Source: Bacillota bacterium
GTDB taxonomy: Bacteria; Bacillota_I; Bacilli_A; RF39; UBA660
DNA length: 64,000 bases
Reading direction: 5' to 3'
Assembly: GCA_015059285.1 (NCBI GenBank)
Contig: SVAS01000002.1
Location: forward strand, 128,572-192,571
The position numbers and the translations under genes are program-made. The notes under the pieces are model-generated. The model saw only the letters and a program-made list of their open reading frames with translations. It did no database searches and was not told the DNA's origin. Shown here in pieces: positions 7,709 to 16,078 of this stretch. Positions within the stretch are counted from its first letter, which is position 1, and every line of letters begins with the position of its first letter.

Positions 7709-8911
7709 ATGAAGAAAAAACTAAGAGTTAAAAGAATTATTTTTTGTATAAGTATATTATTGGTTATATTTTTATTAATATCACCTTTTATATTTATAAG
7801 GATAAATTTGATTGGCGATAAAAAAATTACGCTTAATTATGGCGAAAAGTATAGCGAACCAGGATATAAAGCAAGTGTTTTTAATAAAAATATTTCTAAA
7901 GATATTAAAGTAAAAGATAATATTGAAAAAGAAGAGGGAAGTTACGAAATTGTTTATTCTTATAAGTTTCTTTTTTATAAAATAAAAAGAGTACGTAAGA
8001 TAGAGGTTAAAGATGTTGAAAGTCCTAAAATAGAATTAGAAAAAGGCGAAGATTATGAAACAACTGTTAATGAAAAATTTTTAGAACCAGGATATAAAGC
8101 TACGGATAATAAAGATGGTGATTTAACAGCTAGTGTAAAAGTAACAGGAGAAGTTGATATTAAAACATTAGGTGAATACAAATTAAATTATGAAGTAAAA
8201 GATGGTAGTGGTAATAAAACGAAAGTTACAAGAGTTGTAAAAGTAGTTAAAAAGAAACCCTCACAAATGAGTATTCAAGAATATACTTTAGATGGATGGT
8301 ATTCTGAAACTAAATTAAAAGAAACAAAAAATTATGGTAATGAATATTTTGATAGTATTACTATGGTAGGAGATTCTAATACTATGAATATGTATTTGAA
8401 TGGTTATTTAAGTGGTTTAAGAGCGTGGGCAATACCTTGCTTGCACGCATCTACTATGCATCATTGGAATATTAATTTATATGGGTTGGGGCTTCAAATG
8501 CCACTTATAAAAGCTACTGAAAAATATAAACCTGAAAAGATGATTTTAAATCTAGGGGTTTTTGGGACTACATGGATTAAACAAGATGAGTTTATTACAA
8601 AATCAAATGAAATTATAGAAAAAATAAAAAAGGCTAGTCCAGAAACTAAATTAGTGTTGATTTCTATATATCCAATCACCCAATATGGAACAAATGAAAA
8701 TAATTTTAGTCAAGACACTATTAATAAATATAATTTTATGATTTTAGAAATTGCTAATAAACATGGTTTAAAATATTTAGATGTTCAAGAAGTGTTAAAA
8801 GATAGTAGTGGTTATGGTAATCCAAATTATTATGTAGGAGATGGTTTTCATTTAACTACATATGGACATAGTATTGTAAAAGAATATATTAAAACACATG
8901 CAATAGATTAG
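7709..8911 (+). CDS. Cell-surface SGNH/GDSL-type hydrolase with two DUF5011 Ig-like domains
   Basis: A 400-residue surface protein: membrane anchor (about residues 10-32), two immunoglobulin-like DUF5011 repeats (the second with FLEPGYKATDNKDGDLT), then an SGNH hydrolase-like domain. The hydrolase part shows the Ser block MVGDSNTMNMYLNG, a Gly/Asn block LNLGVFG and the C-terminal DGFHLTTYGH with the catalytic Asp-x-x-His. SGNH enzymes often remove acyl groups from cell-wall polymers or glycans; the substrate here is unknown. The start was set at 7709, seven bases from GGTGAT, rather than the in-frame ATG at 7697. A paralogue with the same layout lies at 24484-25707. The lipoprotein gene follows after 11 bases. 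Confidence 0.82.
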   Translation: MKKKLRVKRIIFCISILLVIFLLISPFIFIRINLIGDKKITLNYGEKYSEPGYKASVFNKNISKDIKVKDNIEKEEGSYEIVYSYKFLFYKIKRVRKIEVKDVESPKIELEKGEDYETTVNEKFLEPGYKATDNKDGDLTASVKVTGEVDIKTLGEYKLNYEVKDGSGNKTKVTRVVKVVKKKPSQMSIQEYTLDGWYSETKLKETKNYGNEYFDSITMVGDSNTMNMYLNGYLSGLRAWAIPCLHASTMHHWNINLYGLGLQMPLIKATEKYKPEKMILNLGVFGTTWIKQDEFITKSNEIIEKIKKASPETKLVLISIYPITQYGTNENNFSQDTINKYNFMILEIANKHGLKYLDVQEVLKDSSGYGNPNYYVGDGFHLTTYGHSIVKEYIKTHAID

Positions 8912-8922
8912 GAGGAAATTTT

Positions 8923-9351
8923 ATGAAAAGAGTTTTAATAGTTTTAATAAGTTTATTTATGATTACAGGTTGTGGAGGAAGTGATATTCAAGAACTTGAT
9001 ATTGCTAAAGCTTCAAATACAATTGAAGAAAGTTTAAAAGATATGGAAGTTGTAAGTGAGGAGAGTTTAAAAGATATATATGCGGTAGATACATCATTAT
9101 TTACGTCTTTCGTTATTAAACAAAATATGGAAGGAGAAATGTATGCTATTATTTTAACTAGTAATAAAACAATGTCTAAAGAAAATATGGAAGCATACTT
9201 CAATAAAGTAAGAGATTATAATGTAGCTTACTCTCCAGAACAAGTAAAATTAATTGATAATCGTTTAGAAAAAGAAATTGGTAATTATTTAATTTATATT
9301 GTATCTGAAGATAGTGATAAAATATATCAAGATATTATAGATAATATGTAA
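8923..9351 (+). CDS. DUF4358-like lipoprotein
   Basis: 142-residue lipoprotein. The signal peptide ends in the lipobox MITGCGG with Cys at about residue 17. The mature part has the DUF4358 layout: an acidic helix, a segment around YAVDTSLFTSFVIKQ, AIILTSNKTMSKENMEAYF, and the tail IGNYLIYIVSEDSDKI. No catalytic residues are evident and the family has no known role. It is cotranscribed with the upstream SGNH hydrolase (11 bases apart, ribosome site TAGGAGGAA). A terminator follows. Confidence 0.72.
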   Translation: MKRVLIVLISLFMITGCGGSDIQELDIAKASNTIEESLKDMEVVSEESLKDIYAVDTSLFTSFVIKQNMEGEMYAIILTSNKTMSKENMEAYFNKVRDYNVAYSPEQVKLIDNRLEKEIGNYLIYIVSEDSDKIYQDIIDNM

Positions 9352-9369
9352 GATAAAATTGTAAATAAG

Positions 9370-9395
9370 AAGATAGACTTTTCTATCTTTTTTTC
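9370..9395 (+). terminator. Terminator after the DUF4358 gene
   Basis: AAGATAGA (9370-9377), a four-base loop, TCTATCTT (9382-9389), then a T run. Confidence 0.85.
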
Positions 9396-9451
9396 TTAAA
9401 TTAAAGTAGAATAATTTGTAGTTATTTGTTATAATTAGAGTAGTGATATAT

Positions 9452-11131
9452 ATGAGTAAAAAAAAGATTGTATGGATTTTTATAATTATTATTAGTGTTG
9501 TGATTTTAGGGGTTGGTGCTTTTTTTGCGACCAATTATATTTTAGAAGAACAAAAAAAGAAGAATGAAAAAACAACTGATGCTTATTTAGGTTCTTTAGA
9601 AAAAACTATTCAAGTTTATGATGAAGAATTTAAAGAAGTAGATAAAATTGTTAGAGGGGAAAAAGTTCTTTTATATGAAAGAGAAGTTAAACCTGAAGAA
9701 AGTGAAAAGGTTTATCGTAAAATAAAATATAAAGATAAAATTTATTTAGTAAATCCAGAAGATTTGGTTAATACTTATGAAGAAACTGTTAAAGAAAAAG
9801 AAGTTTATGTTAGAACTAGTTTAACTACTTATAAAAGTTTTGATAGTGTTGATATTTCTGGATACGTAAAAAAAGGAACTAAATTAGAAGTTACTGGTTT
9901 TGATAAAATAAATGAAGATGGTTCTGTTAATATGTATAAAGTAAAAGAAGGGGATACAGAAGCATATGTATATTCTAAATATGTTGTTGATAATTTAGAA
10001 AGTGCAAATGCTGTTTATAACGAAAATGGCACATATGATTATCATAAAGATAGAGCTTATTCTTTTGAATTATATGGTGGTTATGCTAAGAATTTAGATT
10101 ATTATCCATATGAAAAAGTAGAGTTTGAAAATAATCCTTTAATGGCAGAAACTAAAACATATTATTTAGTAGGGACTTATTATGTATTAGCTGAAATTGA
10201 TAAATATATAGAACTTGCTAAAACTGCTGGAGCTAATGCCTTTGTAGTTGATATAAAAGATGGTGCTTTAGCATATGCTTCTGAAGTTTCAAAAGAGTAT
10301 ACAATGAGTAGTTTTAATTCAGCTATGAATACAGTTGATTTTTATGGTAGTGCTATAAAAAAATTAAAAGATGCAGGTTTTTATGTTATTGGAAGAATTG
10401 TTTTGTTTAATGATTCTAAATATGCAGCTGATAATCCTGCTGACTGTATCAAAACTAGTTATGGAACAAATACTAGTTGGGTAAGTGCTTATAGTAGAAG
10501 AGCTTGGGAATATAATGTAAAACTAGCAAAAGAAGCTATAGAACTATTTGACTTTAATGAAATTCAATTTGATTATGTTAGATTTCCAGAGGCATCTTAT
10601 AATTGGTCTAGATATAATTATGATTTTAATAATAAATATTCTGAAGAAAAAGCCCAAGCAATTCAAACATTTTTATATTATGCTACTGATGAACTTCATA
10701 AACTAGAAACTTATATTTCAGTAGATGTATTTGGGGAATGTTCTGATACATATGTTACGGCTTATGGTCAGTACTGGCCAGCTATTTCTAATATTGTTGA
10801 CGTTATAAGTGCTATGCCTTATACAGATCATTTTGATAGAAATAATAGTGTTTATTGGACAAACCCATATCAAACTGTTAAAAATTGGGCAACATCTGCA
10901 GCAAATAGACAAAAAGAAATTCCAACTCCAGCTAAAGTTAGAACTTGGATTACAGCATATGATACACCATACTGGAATGTAACTACTATTTATGGTGCAG
11001 ATGAGATAGCAGCGCAAATTCAAGGTTTAGTAGATGCCGGTTTAGGCTCAGGCTTTATTACTTGGAATGGTGTTTCAAGTTATTACAAATATCAAGCGAT
11101 TGCTCCTGCTTTTAGTAGAACTTATAATTAG
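9452..11131 (+). CDS. Putative surface glycoside hydrolase (DUF4015/COG1306)
   Basis: A 559-residue exported protein: one membrane segment (about 6-28), an N-terminal region of about 170 residues with SH3-like beta character (KEVYVRTSLTTYKSF, GDTEAYVYSKYVV), then a TIM-barrel-like domain of the DUF4015 family. Family signatures are AGANAFVVDIKDG, YVIGRIVLFND, NEIQFDYVRFPE with acidic residues at the predicted active site, and ISVDVFGE. The family is a presumed glycosidase acting on surface or wall polysaccharide; the substrate is not known. The start at 9452 is preceded only by a weak site (AGTGAT). The next gene begins five bases after the stop. Confidence 0.83.
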   Translation: MSKKKIVWIFIIIISVVILGVGAFFATNYILEEQKKKNEKTTDAYLGSLEKTIQVYDEEFKEVDKIVRGEKVLLYEREVKPEESEKVYRKIKYKDKIYLVNPEDLVNTYEETVKEKEVYVRTSLTTYKSFDSVDISGYVKKGTKLEVTGFDKINEDGSVNMYKVKEGDTEAYVYSKYVVDNLESANAVYNENGTYDYHKDRAYSFELYGGYAKNLDYYPYEKVEFENNPLMAETKTYYLVGTYYVLAEIDKYIELAKTAGANAFVVDIKDGALAYASEVSKEYTMSSFNSAMNTVDFYGSAIKKLKDAGFYVIGRIVLFNDSKYAADNPADCIKTSYGTNTSWVSAYSRRAWEYNVKLAKEAIELFDFNEIQFDYVRFPEASYNWSRYNYDFNNKYSEEKAQAIQTFLYYATDELHKLETYISVDVFGECSDTYVTAYGQYWPAISNIVDVISAMPYTDHFDRNNSVYWTNPYQTVKNWATSAANRQKEIPTPAKVRTWITAYDTPYWNVTTIYGADEIAAQIQGLVDAGLGSGFITWNGVSSYYKYQAIAPAFSRTYN

Positions 11132-11136
11132 ATATT

Positions 11137-11604
11137 ATGGAAAAAATAGTAAAAAAATTAAGAGATTTAAATAAAACGATTGCTACAATGGAATCTTGTA
11201 CAGGTGGGGCAGTTGTAAATGCTATTACTAATATTGAAGGAGCGAGTGAAGTAGTTAAATATAGTGCTGTTACTTATTCTAATGAATTTAAAATAAAAAT
11301 GGGAGTTTCTAAAAATTCAATAGATAAATATAGTGTCTATAGTATTGAAGTTGCAAAAGAAATGAGTAAACAAATTAGTTTATATGCTACTTCTAATTAT
11401 GGATTAGGTATTACAGGTAAATTAAATAGAGTAGATAAAAATAATTTATATGGTTTAGATAATAGAGTATTTATTAGTCTTTATGATAAAGATAATGATG
11501 CATATTATACGAGTACTGTTGATGTTAACAAAAATACTCGAGAAGGAAATAAAAATTTAGTTATAGAAGTTATAAAAAACATATTAATATCGTCTATTAA
11601 ATGA
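11137..11604 (+). CDS. CinA C-terminal-type nicotinamide-nucleotide amidohydrolase (PncC-like)
   Basis: 155 residues corresponding to the CinA C-terminal domain alone, the part that deamidates nicotinamide mononucleotide in NAD salvage. Seen: the motif ATMESCTGG with the catalytic Ser/Cys region near residues 18-26, VVKYSAVTYSNEFKIKMGV and GLGITGKLNR. The N-terminal competence-damage (COG1058) domain is absent, as in stand-alone PncC enzymes. No clear ribosome site precedes the ATG, so it is probably translated by coupling to the DUF4015 gene five bases upstream. Confidence 0.82.
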   Translation: MEKIVKKLRDLNKTIATMESCTGGAVVNAITNIEGASEVVKYSAVTYSNEFKIKMGVSKNSIDKYSVYSIEVAKEMSKQISLYATSNYGLGITGKLNRVDKNNLYGLDNRVFISLYDKDNDAYYTSTVDVNKNTREGNKNLVIEVIKNILISSIK

Positions 11605-11614
11605 CGATATTTTT
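11586..11614 (+). terminator. Terminator overlapping the end of the CinA-like gene
   Basis: AATATCGTC (11586-11594) pairs with GACGATATT (11603-11611), followed by T. Confidence 0.7.
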
Positions 11615-11683
11615 AAATACCTTTAAAAAACTTTTCTTTTAAATTAAAATTTGATATAATCTTTATGATAGGAGGCTAAGCTA

Positions 11684-12307
11684 ATGAAAAATAAACCAGG
11701 ATTTAAAGTAAGTATGGGAAGTGAAACATTTTTATATTTAATAATAGGTATAATTGTTTTTGCATTTATCTTTTTTATGCCATCAATATATAAATTTGTA
11801 TCAGATATAAGAACAGGTAATTTATTTAAAAATGATGAACCACAAGAAACTTTACCACCACCAGAAAATAAAGAAGAACAAGAAGAAGGTAAGGTAGAAG
11901 AATTAGATGGGGAAAAAACTTTAGTTTGTTCATTAACAGATTCAAAACCAGAAGGTAATTTAGAAGAGGTAAATACATTTTATTTTACATCTAATAAATT
12001 AAGCAGTTTTAAAGAAACAAAAACTTATGATGCTATTACTGATGAATATATTAATTATGTTTATTCTGAACAAGCTAGATTTAAAAATATGAATTCTTTA
12101 TATAAAGACATTGATGGTTTTAGTTATACTGCAAGTTTAGAAAGCAGAATGTTAAAAGTAACATTTGCATATGACTTGACTAAACTAAATACTGGAAGTT
12201 TAAAAAATGAAGATGAAACATTGACTATTAATTTTTATGTAAGTAAAGATCAAAAATTAGAAGAAGTAAAGAAAATCTATACAGATATGGGTTACTTGTG
12301 TAAATAG
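11684..12307 (+). CDS. Single-pass membrane protein with an extracytoplasmic domain, unknown
   Basis: 207 residues. One membrane segment (about 16-40), a Pro/Glu-rich spacer (about 56-75) and a soluble C-terminal domain that has a Cys near its start (TLVCSLTD) and a Cys as the next-to-last residue, possibly a disulphide. The C-terminal part, with a mixed alpha-beta pattern, faintly recalls DUF1307 (YehR-like) lipoproteins, but I would not assign it. It is the first of three genes spaced 8-9 bases apart, with ribosome site AGGAGG. Confidence 0.6.
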   Translation: MKNKPGFKVSMGSETFLYLIIGIIVFAFIFFMPSIYKFVSDIRTGNLFKNDEPQETLPPPENKEEQEEGKVEELDGEKTLVCSLTDSKPEGNLEEVNTFYFTSNKLSSFKETKTYDAITDEYINYVYSEQARFKNMNSLYKDIDGFSYTASLESRMLKVTFAYDLTKLNTGSLKNEDETLTINFYVSKDQKLEEVKKIYTDMGYLCK

Positions 12308-12315
12308 GAGTTTTT

Positions 12316-12801
12316 ATGAATAATAAAGATGAAGAATTAATAAATGGAATTATTGATGTTCCTAATCAAAATAATAGTCAAAATACTTTAGAATACAATT
12401 TTAATTTTGAAAGCCAAGTAAATCAAACCCCAGTAAATCCAGTTCCTAATAATAATGCTTTAGAAATAGAACAAAGATATGATAGTTCAAACTTGTCATC
12501 TGAATTTGTTCAAAACACTACTGCAGAAATGGTTTTAGAGCAAGAAAAAGTCTCAACGAATGAAGATATATTAAATAACTTAAATAAGGATACTAACAAT
12601 CTTGTTAATCCTAATTTAATAGTTAATCCTTCAATACAAAAGGTAACAGAACAACCAGAAGTATTAAATATAGAAGAACCAAAAGTAAATTATGAAGAGA
12701 TAACAGAAAAGAAAAATTATATGTTTATATTTATTATTTTTGCAATTATAGTTTTATTTATTATCTTTTTACCTCAAATCGCTTCTTTGATAGGTTTTTA
12801 G
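12316..12801 (+). CDS. Asn/Glu-rich tail-anchored membrane protein, unknown
   Basis: 161 residues. The first ~130 are polar and low in complexity, rich in Asn, Gln and Glu and probably disordered; the last ~25 form one hydrophobic segment ending at IASLIGF, so the protein looks tail-anchored with its bulk in the cytoplasm. No domain is recognised. It sits between two other unknown membrane genes in the same operon. Confidence 0.55.
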   Translation: MNNKDEELINGIIDVPNQNNSQNTLEYNFNFESQVNQTPVNPVPNNNALEIEQRYDSSNLSSEFVQNTTAEMVLEQEKVSTNEDILNNLNKDTNNLVNPNLIVNPSIQKVTEQPEVLNIEEPKVNYEEITEKKNYMFIFIIFAIIVLFIIFLPQIASLIGF

Positions 12802-12810
12802 AGAGCTGTT

Positions 12811-13506
12811 ATGAAGATATTGAAACATATTTTAAAATTTATTTTATTGTTAATTTTATGTGTATTATTAGTTTTAACACAAATTTTTGTAATCTTGTTT
12901 GCGTTAAATTTAGCACATCAACTTATATTAAATGATAAATCTTATATGCTTTTAACAAACAATTCTATGTACAAATACATCGTAGTGTTTGTTATTATAT
13001 CTACTTTCTTATGTCTTATATATTTTAATAAAAAGGGTTGGGTTAAATTAAATGATGATTTAATATACTTAGGTAAATTTATTTATAACCGATATTTTAT
13101 ATTTATATTTGGTTTTGTTTCTTTAATAGTGTTTATTTTAACTTCCTTTAATTTTGATGTAATATATAAAGATAAGATAGTATCTTATTCAATTTTAAAT
13201 GTAAGTGGTAAAACTTATCAATATGAAGATATAAAAGAAGTTAATGTAAAAATAAAAAAACATTTTAATGGTTCGTTAAGCGCTAATTATATTTTAATTT
13301 TTGATAATCATCAAATAGAAGTATTAAGTTCTATAATTAATGTTAAAGATGAAAAGGATAGTTACGATCATAGTCTTTTTATAGATGAAAAAATTAAAAC
13401 TTTAAATATTAAAAAGGATATAAATGCTAAATATCTAGATGAATACACAAGTTCTTTAGATAAAGTGTATGCTGATAAAATAACTAAATTATTTGAAAAA
13501 AACTGA
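12811..13506 (+). CDS. Membrane protein with C-terminal soluble domain, unknown
   Basis: 231 residues. Three hydrophobic segments (about 6-40, 50-66 and 92-112) are followed by a ~115-residue soluble domain with beta-strand pattern (VSYSILNVSGKTYQYEDIKEVNVKI). The layout recalls PH-like membrane proteins, but no diagnostic motif is seen. It is last in a three-gene operon and ends in a terminator shared with the convergent RNHCP gene. Confidence 0.55.
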   Translation: MKILKHILKFILLLILCVLLVLTQIFVILFALNLAHQLILNDKSYMLLTNNSMYKYIVVFVIISTFLCLIYFNKKGWVKLNDDLIYLGKFIYNRYFIFIFGFVSLIVFILTSFNFDVIYKDKIVSYSILNVSGKTYQYEDIKEVNVKIKKHFNGSLSANYILIFDNHQIEVLSSIINVKDEKDSYDHSLFIDEKIKTLNIKKDINAKYLDEYTSSLDKVYADKITKLFEKN

Positions 13507-13527
13507 TTTTAAATCAGTTTTCTTTTT
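13500..13527. terminator. Bidirectional terminator
   Basis: AAACTGATTT (13500-13509) pairs with AAATCAGTTT (13511-13520) between two convergent genes; T-rich on one side, A-rich on the other. Confidence 0.75.
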
Positions 13528-13822
13528 GTATGGATAACTCAATAATTAAATTCATATTATCATCATTAGCGATAATGTTTTTATGTAACTCGTTACATTT
13601 TGTACATTTATAAATAATTTTATAAGTGTTTTTAAACTTTTCAATACTAATAGGTTTTAACAATCCTAGACAGCTATTCAAACGATCTCCTGGATTAATG
13701 TCTACATGTTTAGAATATAAACAATAAGGACAATGATCTCTAGCTGTATATTTTAATGTATCCACTTCTTTCCCACAATTTTCACAAATAAACACTTCGT
13801 CACGCATTGTAAACTTTTTCAT
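13514..13822 (-). CDS. RNHCP domain protein (zinc ribbon)
   Basis: 102 residues with two CxxC pairs typical of the RNHCP family: ICENCGKEV, the name-giving block ARDHCPYCLYSKHVD (D replaces N), PGDRLNSCLG and IYKCTKCNELH. The cysteines probably bind zinc. The biochemical role is unknown, though the family is widespread and often linked with translation-related functions. It is transcribed alone on the minus strand, with a GGTGATTG ribosome site, and divergent from scpA. Confidence 0.83.
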   Translation of the reverse strand: MKKFTMRDEVFICENCGKEVDTLKYTARDHCPYCLYSKHVDINPGDRLNSCLGLLKPISIEKFKNTYKIIYKCTKCNELHKNIIANDDNMNLIIELSIQKEN

Positions 13823-13892
13823 ACAATCACCTTTTTAAATTATACCATAAATAAGGATTATATGATATAATAATACTACTTGGAGTGGTATT

Positions 13893-14609
13893 ATGGAATA
13901 TAAGATTATGTGTCCAGAATTTGAAGGACCTTTGGATTTACTTCTGCACTTAATTAAAGAGACAAATATAGATATTTGTGATATAAGTATTGAAGTTATA
14001 ACAAAACAATATTTAGATTATATAAATAAAATGGAAGAGTTAAATTTGAACGTTGCTAGCGAATATTTAGTAATGGCTGCGGAATTACTAGAAATAAAAT
14101 CTTTATCACTACTTCCTAAAAAAGAAGTTGAAAATCCTGATGAATATGAAGAAGATCCAAAAGATGAATTAATCCGTAGATTGTTAGAATATGAAAAATA
14201 TAAAAATATCACTACAGCTTTAAAGGAATGTGAAAACAAAAGAAGTGAAATATATACTAAAGATCCAAGTGATTTAGATGAATTTTTAGTTAAAAATAAT
14301 GAAGTAGAAGAAACTTTTAGTTTAACAGATTTACTTGATGCTTTTTCTAAACTATTAGAAAGAAAAGAATTAGATAAACCACTTAATACTAAAATTACTA
14401 ATAAGGAATATAGTGTTAATGAAAGAAGTAATGAAATTAGAACAATTTTAAAAAGTAGAAAAAAAGTGGAATTTACGGAATTATTTGAAACATATACTAA
14501 AGATTATTTAGTTGTTACATTTTTATCAATTTTAGATTTAGCAAAAAAACAAGAATTAATAATTAATCAAGATAATAATTTTAACAAGATTTATTTAGAA
14601 GCAAAGTAG
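13893..14609 (+). CDS. scpA: Segregation and condensation protein A
   Basis: ScpA is the kleisin subunit that bridges SMC heads and, with ScpB, forms bacterial condensin. The 238-residue protein begins with the classic FEGPLDLLLHLIKE motif, followed by DICDISIEVITKQYLDYI, the SMC-neck-binding region, and ends in a winged-helix domain (KVEFTELFETYTKDYLVVTFLSILDL). Length and motifs are complete. scpB follows after seven bases, as usual. Confidence 0.95.
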   Translation: MEYKIMCPEFEGPLDLLLHLIKETNIDICDISIEVITKQYLDYINKMEELNLNVASEYLVMAAELLEIKSLSLLPKKEVENPDEYEEDPKDELIRRLLEYEKYKNITTALKECENKRSEIYTKDPSDLDEFLVKNNEVEETFSLTDLLDAFSKLLERKELDKPLNTKITNKEYSVNERSNEIRTILKSRKKVEFTELFETYTKDYLVVTFLSILDLAKKQELIINQDNNFNKIYLEAK

Positions 14610-14616
14610 GTGGATT

Positions 14617-15183
14617 ATGAATTTACAAGGAGTATTGGAAGGTCTTTTATTCGTTGTTGGTAATGAGGGGATTTCTTTAGAGCAATTAACTGAAATTTTA
14701 GGAATAGATAAAAAAGAATTAGAAATCCTATTAACTAATTTAAATTTAGAATATGAAAATGATAATAGAGGTTTAAAAATAGAAACTTTAGGTAATAAGT
14801 ATAAGTTAGTAACAAAAAAAGAACATAAAGAATATTATGAAAAATTAGTATCTGTTGAAAAAAGTGAAAATTTAAGTCAAGCGGCACTTGAAACTTTAGC
14901 TGTAATAGCGTATAATGAACCTGTAACTCGTTTGTATGTAGATGAAATTAGAGGTGTTGATAGTTCTCATATGATTAGAAAATTACTATATCGTAATTTA
15001 GTAAAAGAATTAGGAAGATCTGATTTACCTGGTAGACCAATATTATATGGTGTTACAGATGAGTTTTTAGATTATTTAGGACTATCTTCTAAAGAGGAAT
15101 TACCTAAATTAGAAAATATAGAAATAAATAGTCAAGAGTACGATAATTTAGATTTATATGAATCTAAATATAAAGAGATGTAG
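14617..15183 (+). CDS. scpB: Segregation and condensation protein B
   Basis: ScpB dimerises and binds the middle of ScpA in the SMC-ScpAB complex. The 188-residue protein has two winged-helix domains; the signatures EGLLFVVGNEGIS, LSQAALETLAVIAYNEPVTR and LGRSDLPGRPILYGVTDEFLDYLGL are all present. It is cotranscribed with scpA. In B. subtilis rluB often follows; here two tRNA genes come next. Confidence 0.95.
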   Translation: MNLQGVLEGLLFVVGNEGISLEQLTEILGIDKKELEILLTNLNLEYENDNRGLKIETLGNKYKLVTKKEHKEYYEKLVSVEKSENLSQAALETLAVIAYNEPVTRLYVDEIRGVDSSHMIRKLLYRNLVKELGRSDLPGRPILYGVTDEFLDYLGLSSKEELPKLENIEINSQEYDNLDLYESKYKEM

Positions 15184-15203
15184 TATACAAGTATACTATA
15201 TAT

Positions 15204-15288
15204 GCCGGTATGATGGAATTGGTAGTCATGCTTGACTCAAAATCAAGTGGGTTATCCCGTGTCGGTTCGAGTCCGACTACCGGTACCA
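15204..15288 (+). tRNA. tRNA-Leu (anticodon CAA)
   Basis: An 85-base class II tRNA with encoded CCA at 15286-15288. The acceptor arm GCCGGTA pairs with TACCGGT (first pair G-U). The anticodon stem CTTGA/TCAAG encloses loop CTCAAAA, giving anticodon CAA for UUG codons. The long variable arm and GGTTCGAGTCC T arm fit tRNA-Leu. Confidence 0.95.
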
Positions 15289-15327
15289 ATAGTTTTTAAC
15301 AAACATTATAAAATTTAAATAAAATAC

Positions 15328-15356
15328 TTGTCAAAAAGAAATTTTACTGATAAAAT
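15328..15356 (+). promoter_or_regulatory. Promoter of tRNA-His
   Basis: TTGTCA (15328-15333), a 17-base spacer and TAAAAT (15351-15356), about 17 bases before the tRNA-His gene. Confidence 0.65.
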
Positions 15357-15372
15357 AATGTTTGTGTTACTT

Positions 15373-15449
15373 GGCGAGTATGGTGAAGTGGTTAACACGG
15401 CGGATTGTGGTTCCGTTATGCAAGGGTTCGATCCCCTTTACTCGCCCCA
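15373..15449 (+). tRNA. tRNA-His (anticodon GTG)
   Basis: 77 bases including the extra 5' G (15373), which pairs with discriminator C as is specific for tRNA-His, and encoded CCA (15447-15449). Acceptor GCGAGTA pairs with TACTCGC. The anticodon loop TTGTGGT gives GTG. Confidence 0.95.
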
Positions 15450-15488
15450 ATTTGTTAAAAAGTCGTATTACACGACTTCAACGTAAAT

Positions 15489-15517
15489 CGATTCAGAATA
15501 TTTGAATCGTTTTTTTA
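15489..15517 (+). terminator. Terminator after tRNA-His
   Basis: CGATTCA (15489-15495) pairs with TGAATCG (15503-15509), then a T run. A second hairpin, AAGTCGT/ACGACTT (15460-15478), lies just before it. Confidence 0.75.
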
Positions 15518-15569
15518 TTGTTTGTGTTAAAATATAGGTTAAATTTATATAAGTTAGGTGGTTGATATA

Positions 15570-15902
15570 TTGAGATTGATAATGATGCTTTTTTTTATTG
15601 GTTATGCTGGGTTTAAGTCTGATGGAATTAATGGTCTTTTTACGAATTTTAAAAACTTGGGATATACGATGTGGGGGGTGTTAAGAATGCTTAATGTAGT
15701 GAGTATAAATATAAGTGGTGATGGTATTTTAACAAACTTCTTTTTACATTATATTGTTTATGTTCTTGTTGGATTAGTATTTGAATTAGTTAATATGAAA
15801 AAAGGTTGTTTTGGCAAGTTATTTGGAAAAGCTGCTTATTGGATAATCGGTATACCAGTATCATTTGTTTTAAACTATTTTAGTTCCTTGCTTTTTATCT
15901 AA
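15570..15902 (+). CDS. Small multi-pass membrane protein, unknown
   Basis: 110 residues with probably three membrane segments (about 1-15, 50-73 and 83-108) and a central NISGDGI loop. TTG at 15570 is taken as the start because AGGTGG ends eight bases upstream; GTG at 15558 is in frame but overlaps the ribosome site. No family is recognised. It stands alone after the tRNA genes. Confidence 0.55.
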   Translation: MRLIMMLFFIGYAGFKSDGINGLFTNFKNLGYTMWGVLRMLNVVSINISGDGILTNFFLHYIVYVLVGLVFELVNMKKGCFGKLFGKAAYWIIGIPVSFVLNYFSSLLFI

Positions 15903-16006
15903 ATTATTATAAATTATGCTTACAATTTTCTTAAAACAGGATCAAGATGCATCCGATGAAACAATTAATTATAAATAACTCTAGTAATCGTCCATTATGA
16001 GTATTA

Positions 16007-16035
16007 GTGAAGCTGAAATTCAGTTTCACTTTTTT
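16007..16035 (+). terminator. Terminator before the FAD/Rieske gene
   Basis: GTGAAGCTGA and TCAGTTTCAC form a stem with one G-U pair (16007-16029), followed by six T. Confidence 0.75.
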
Positions 16036-16078
16036 GTATAAAAGTTTTGTATTGTTCCCATAATTAGATGGTGATAAT

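Noticed and set aside
15918-15980. Short open frame (about 20 codons) after the small membrane gene
   Set aside because: No ribosome site and no similarity to a known small protein.
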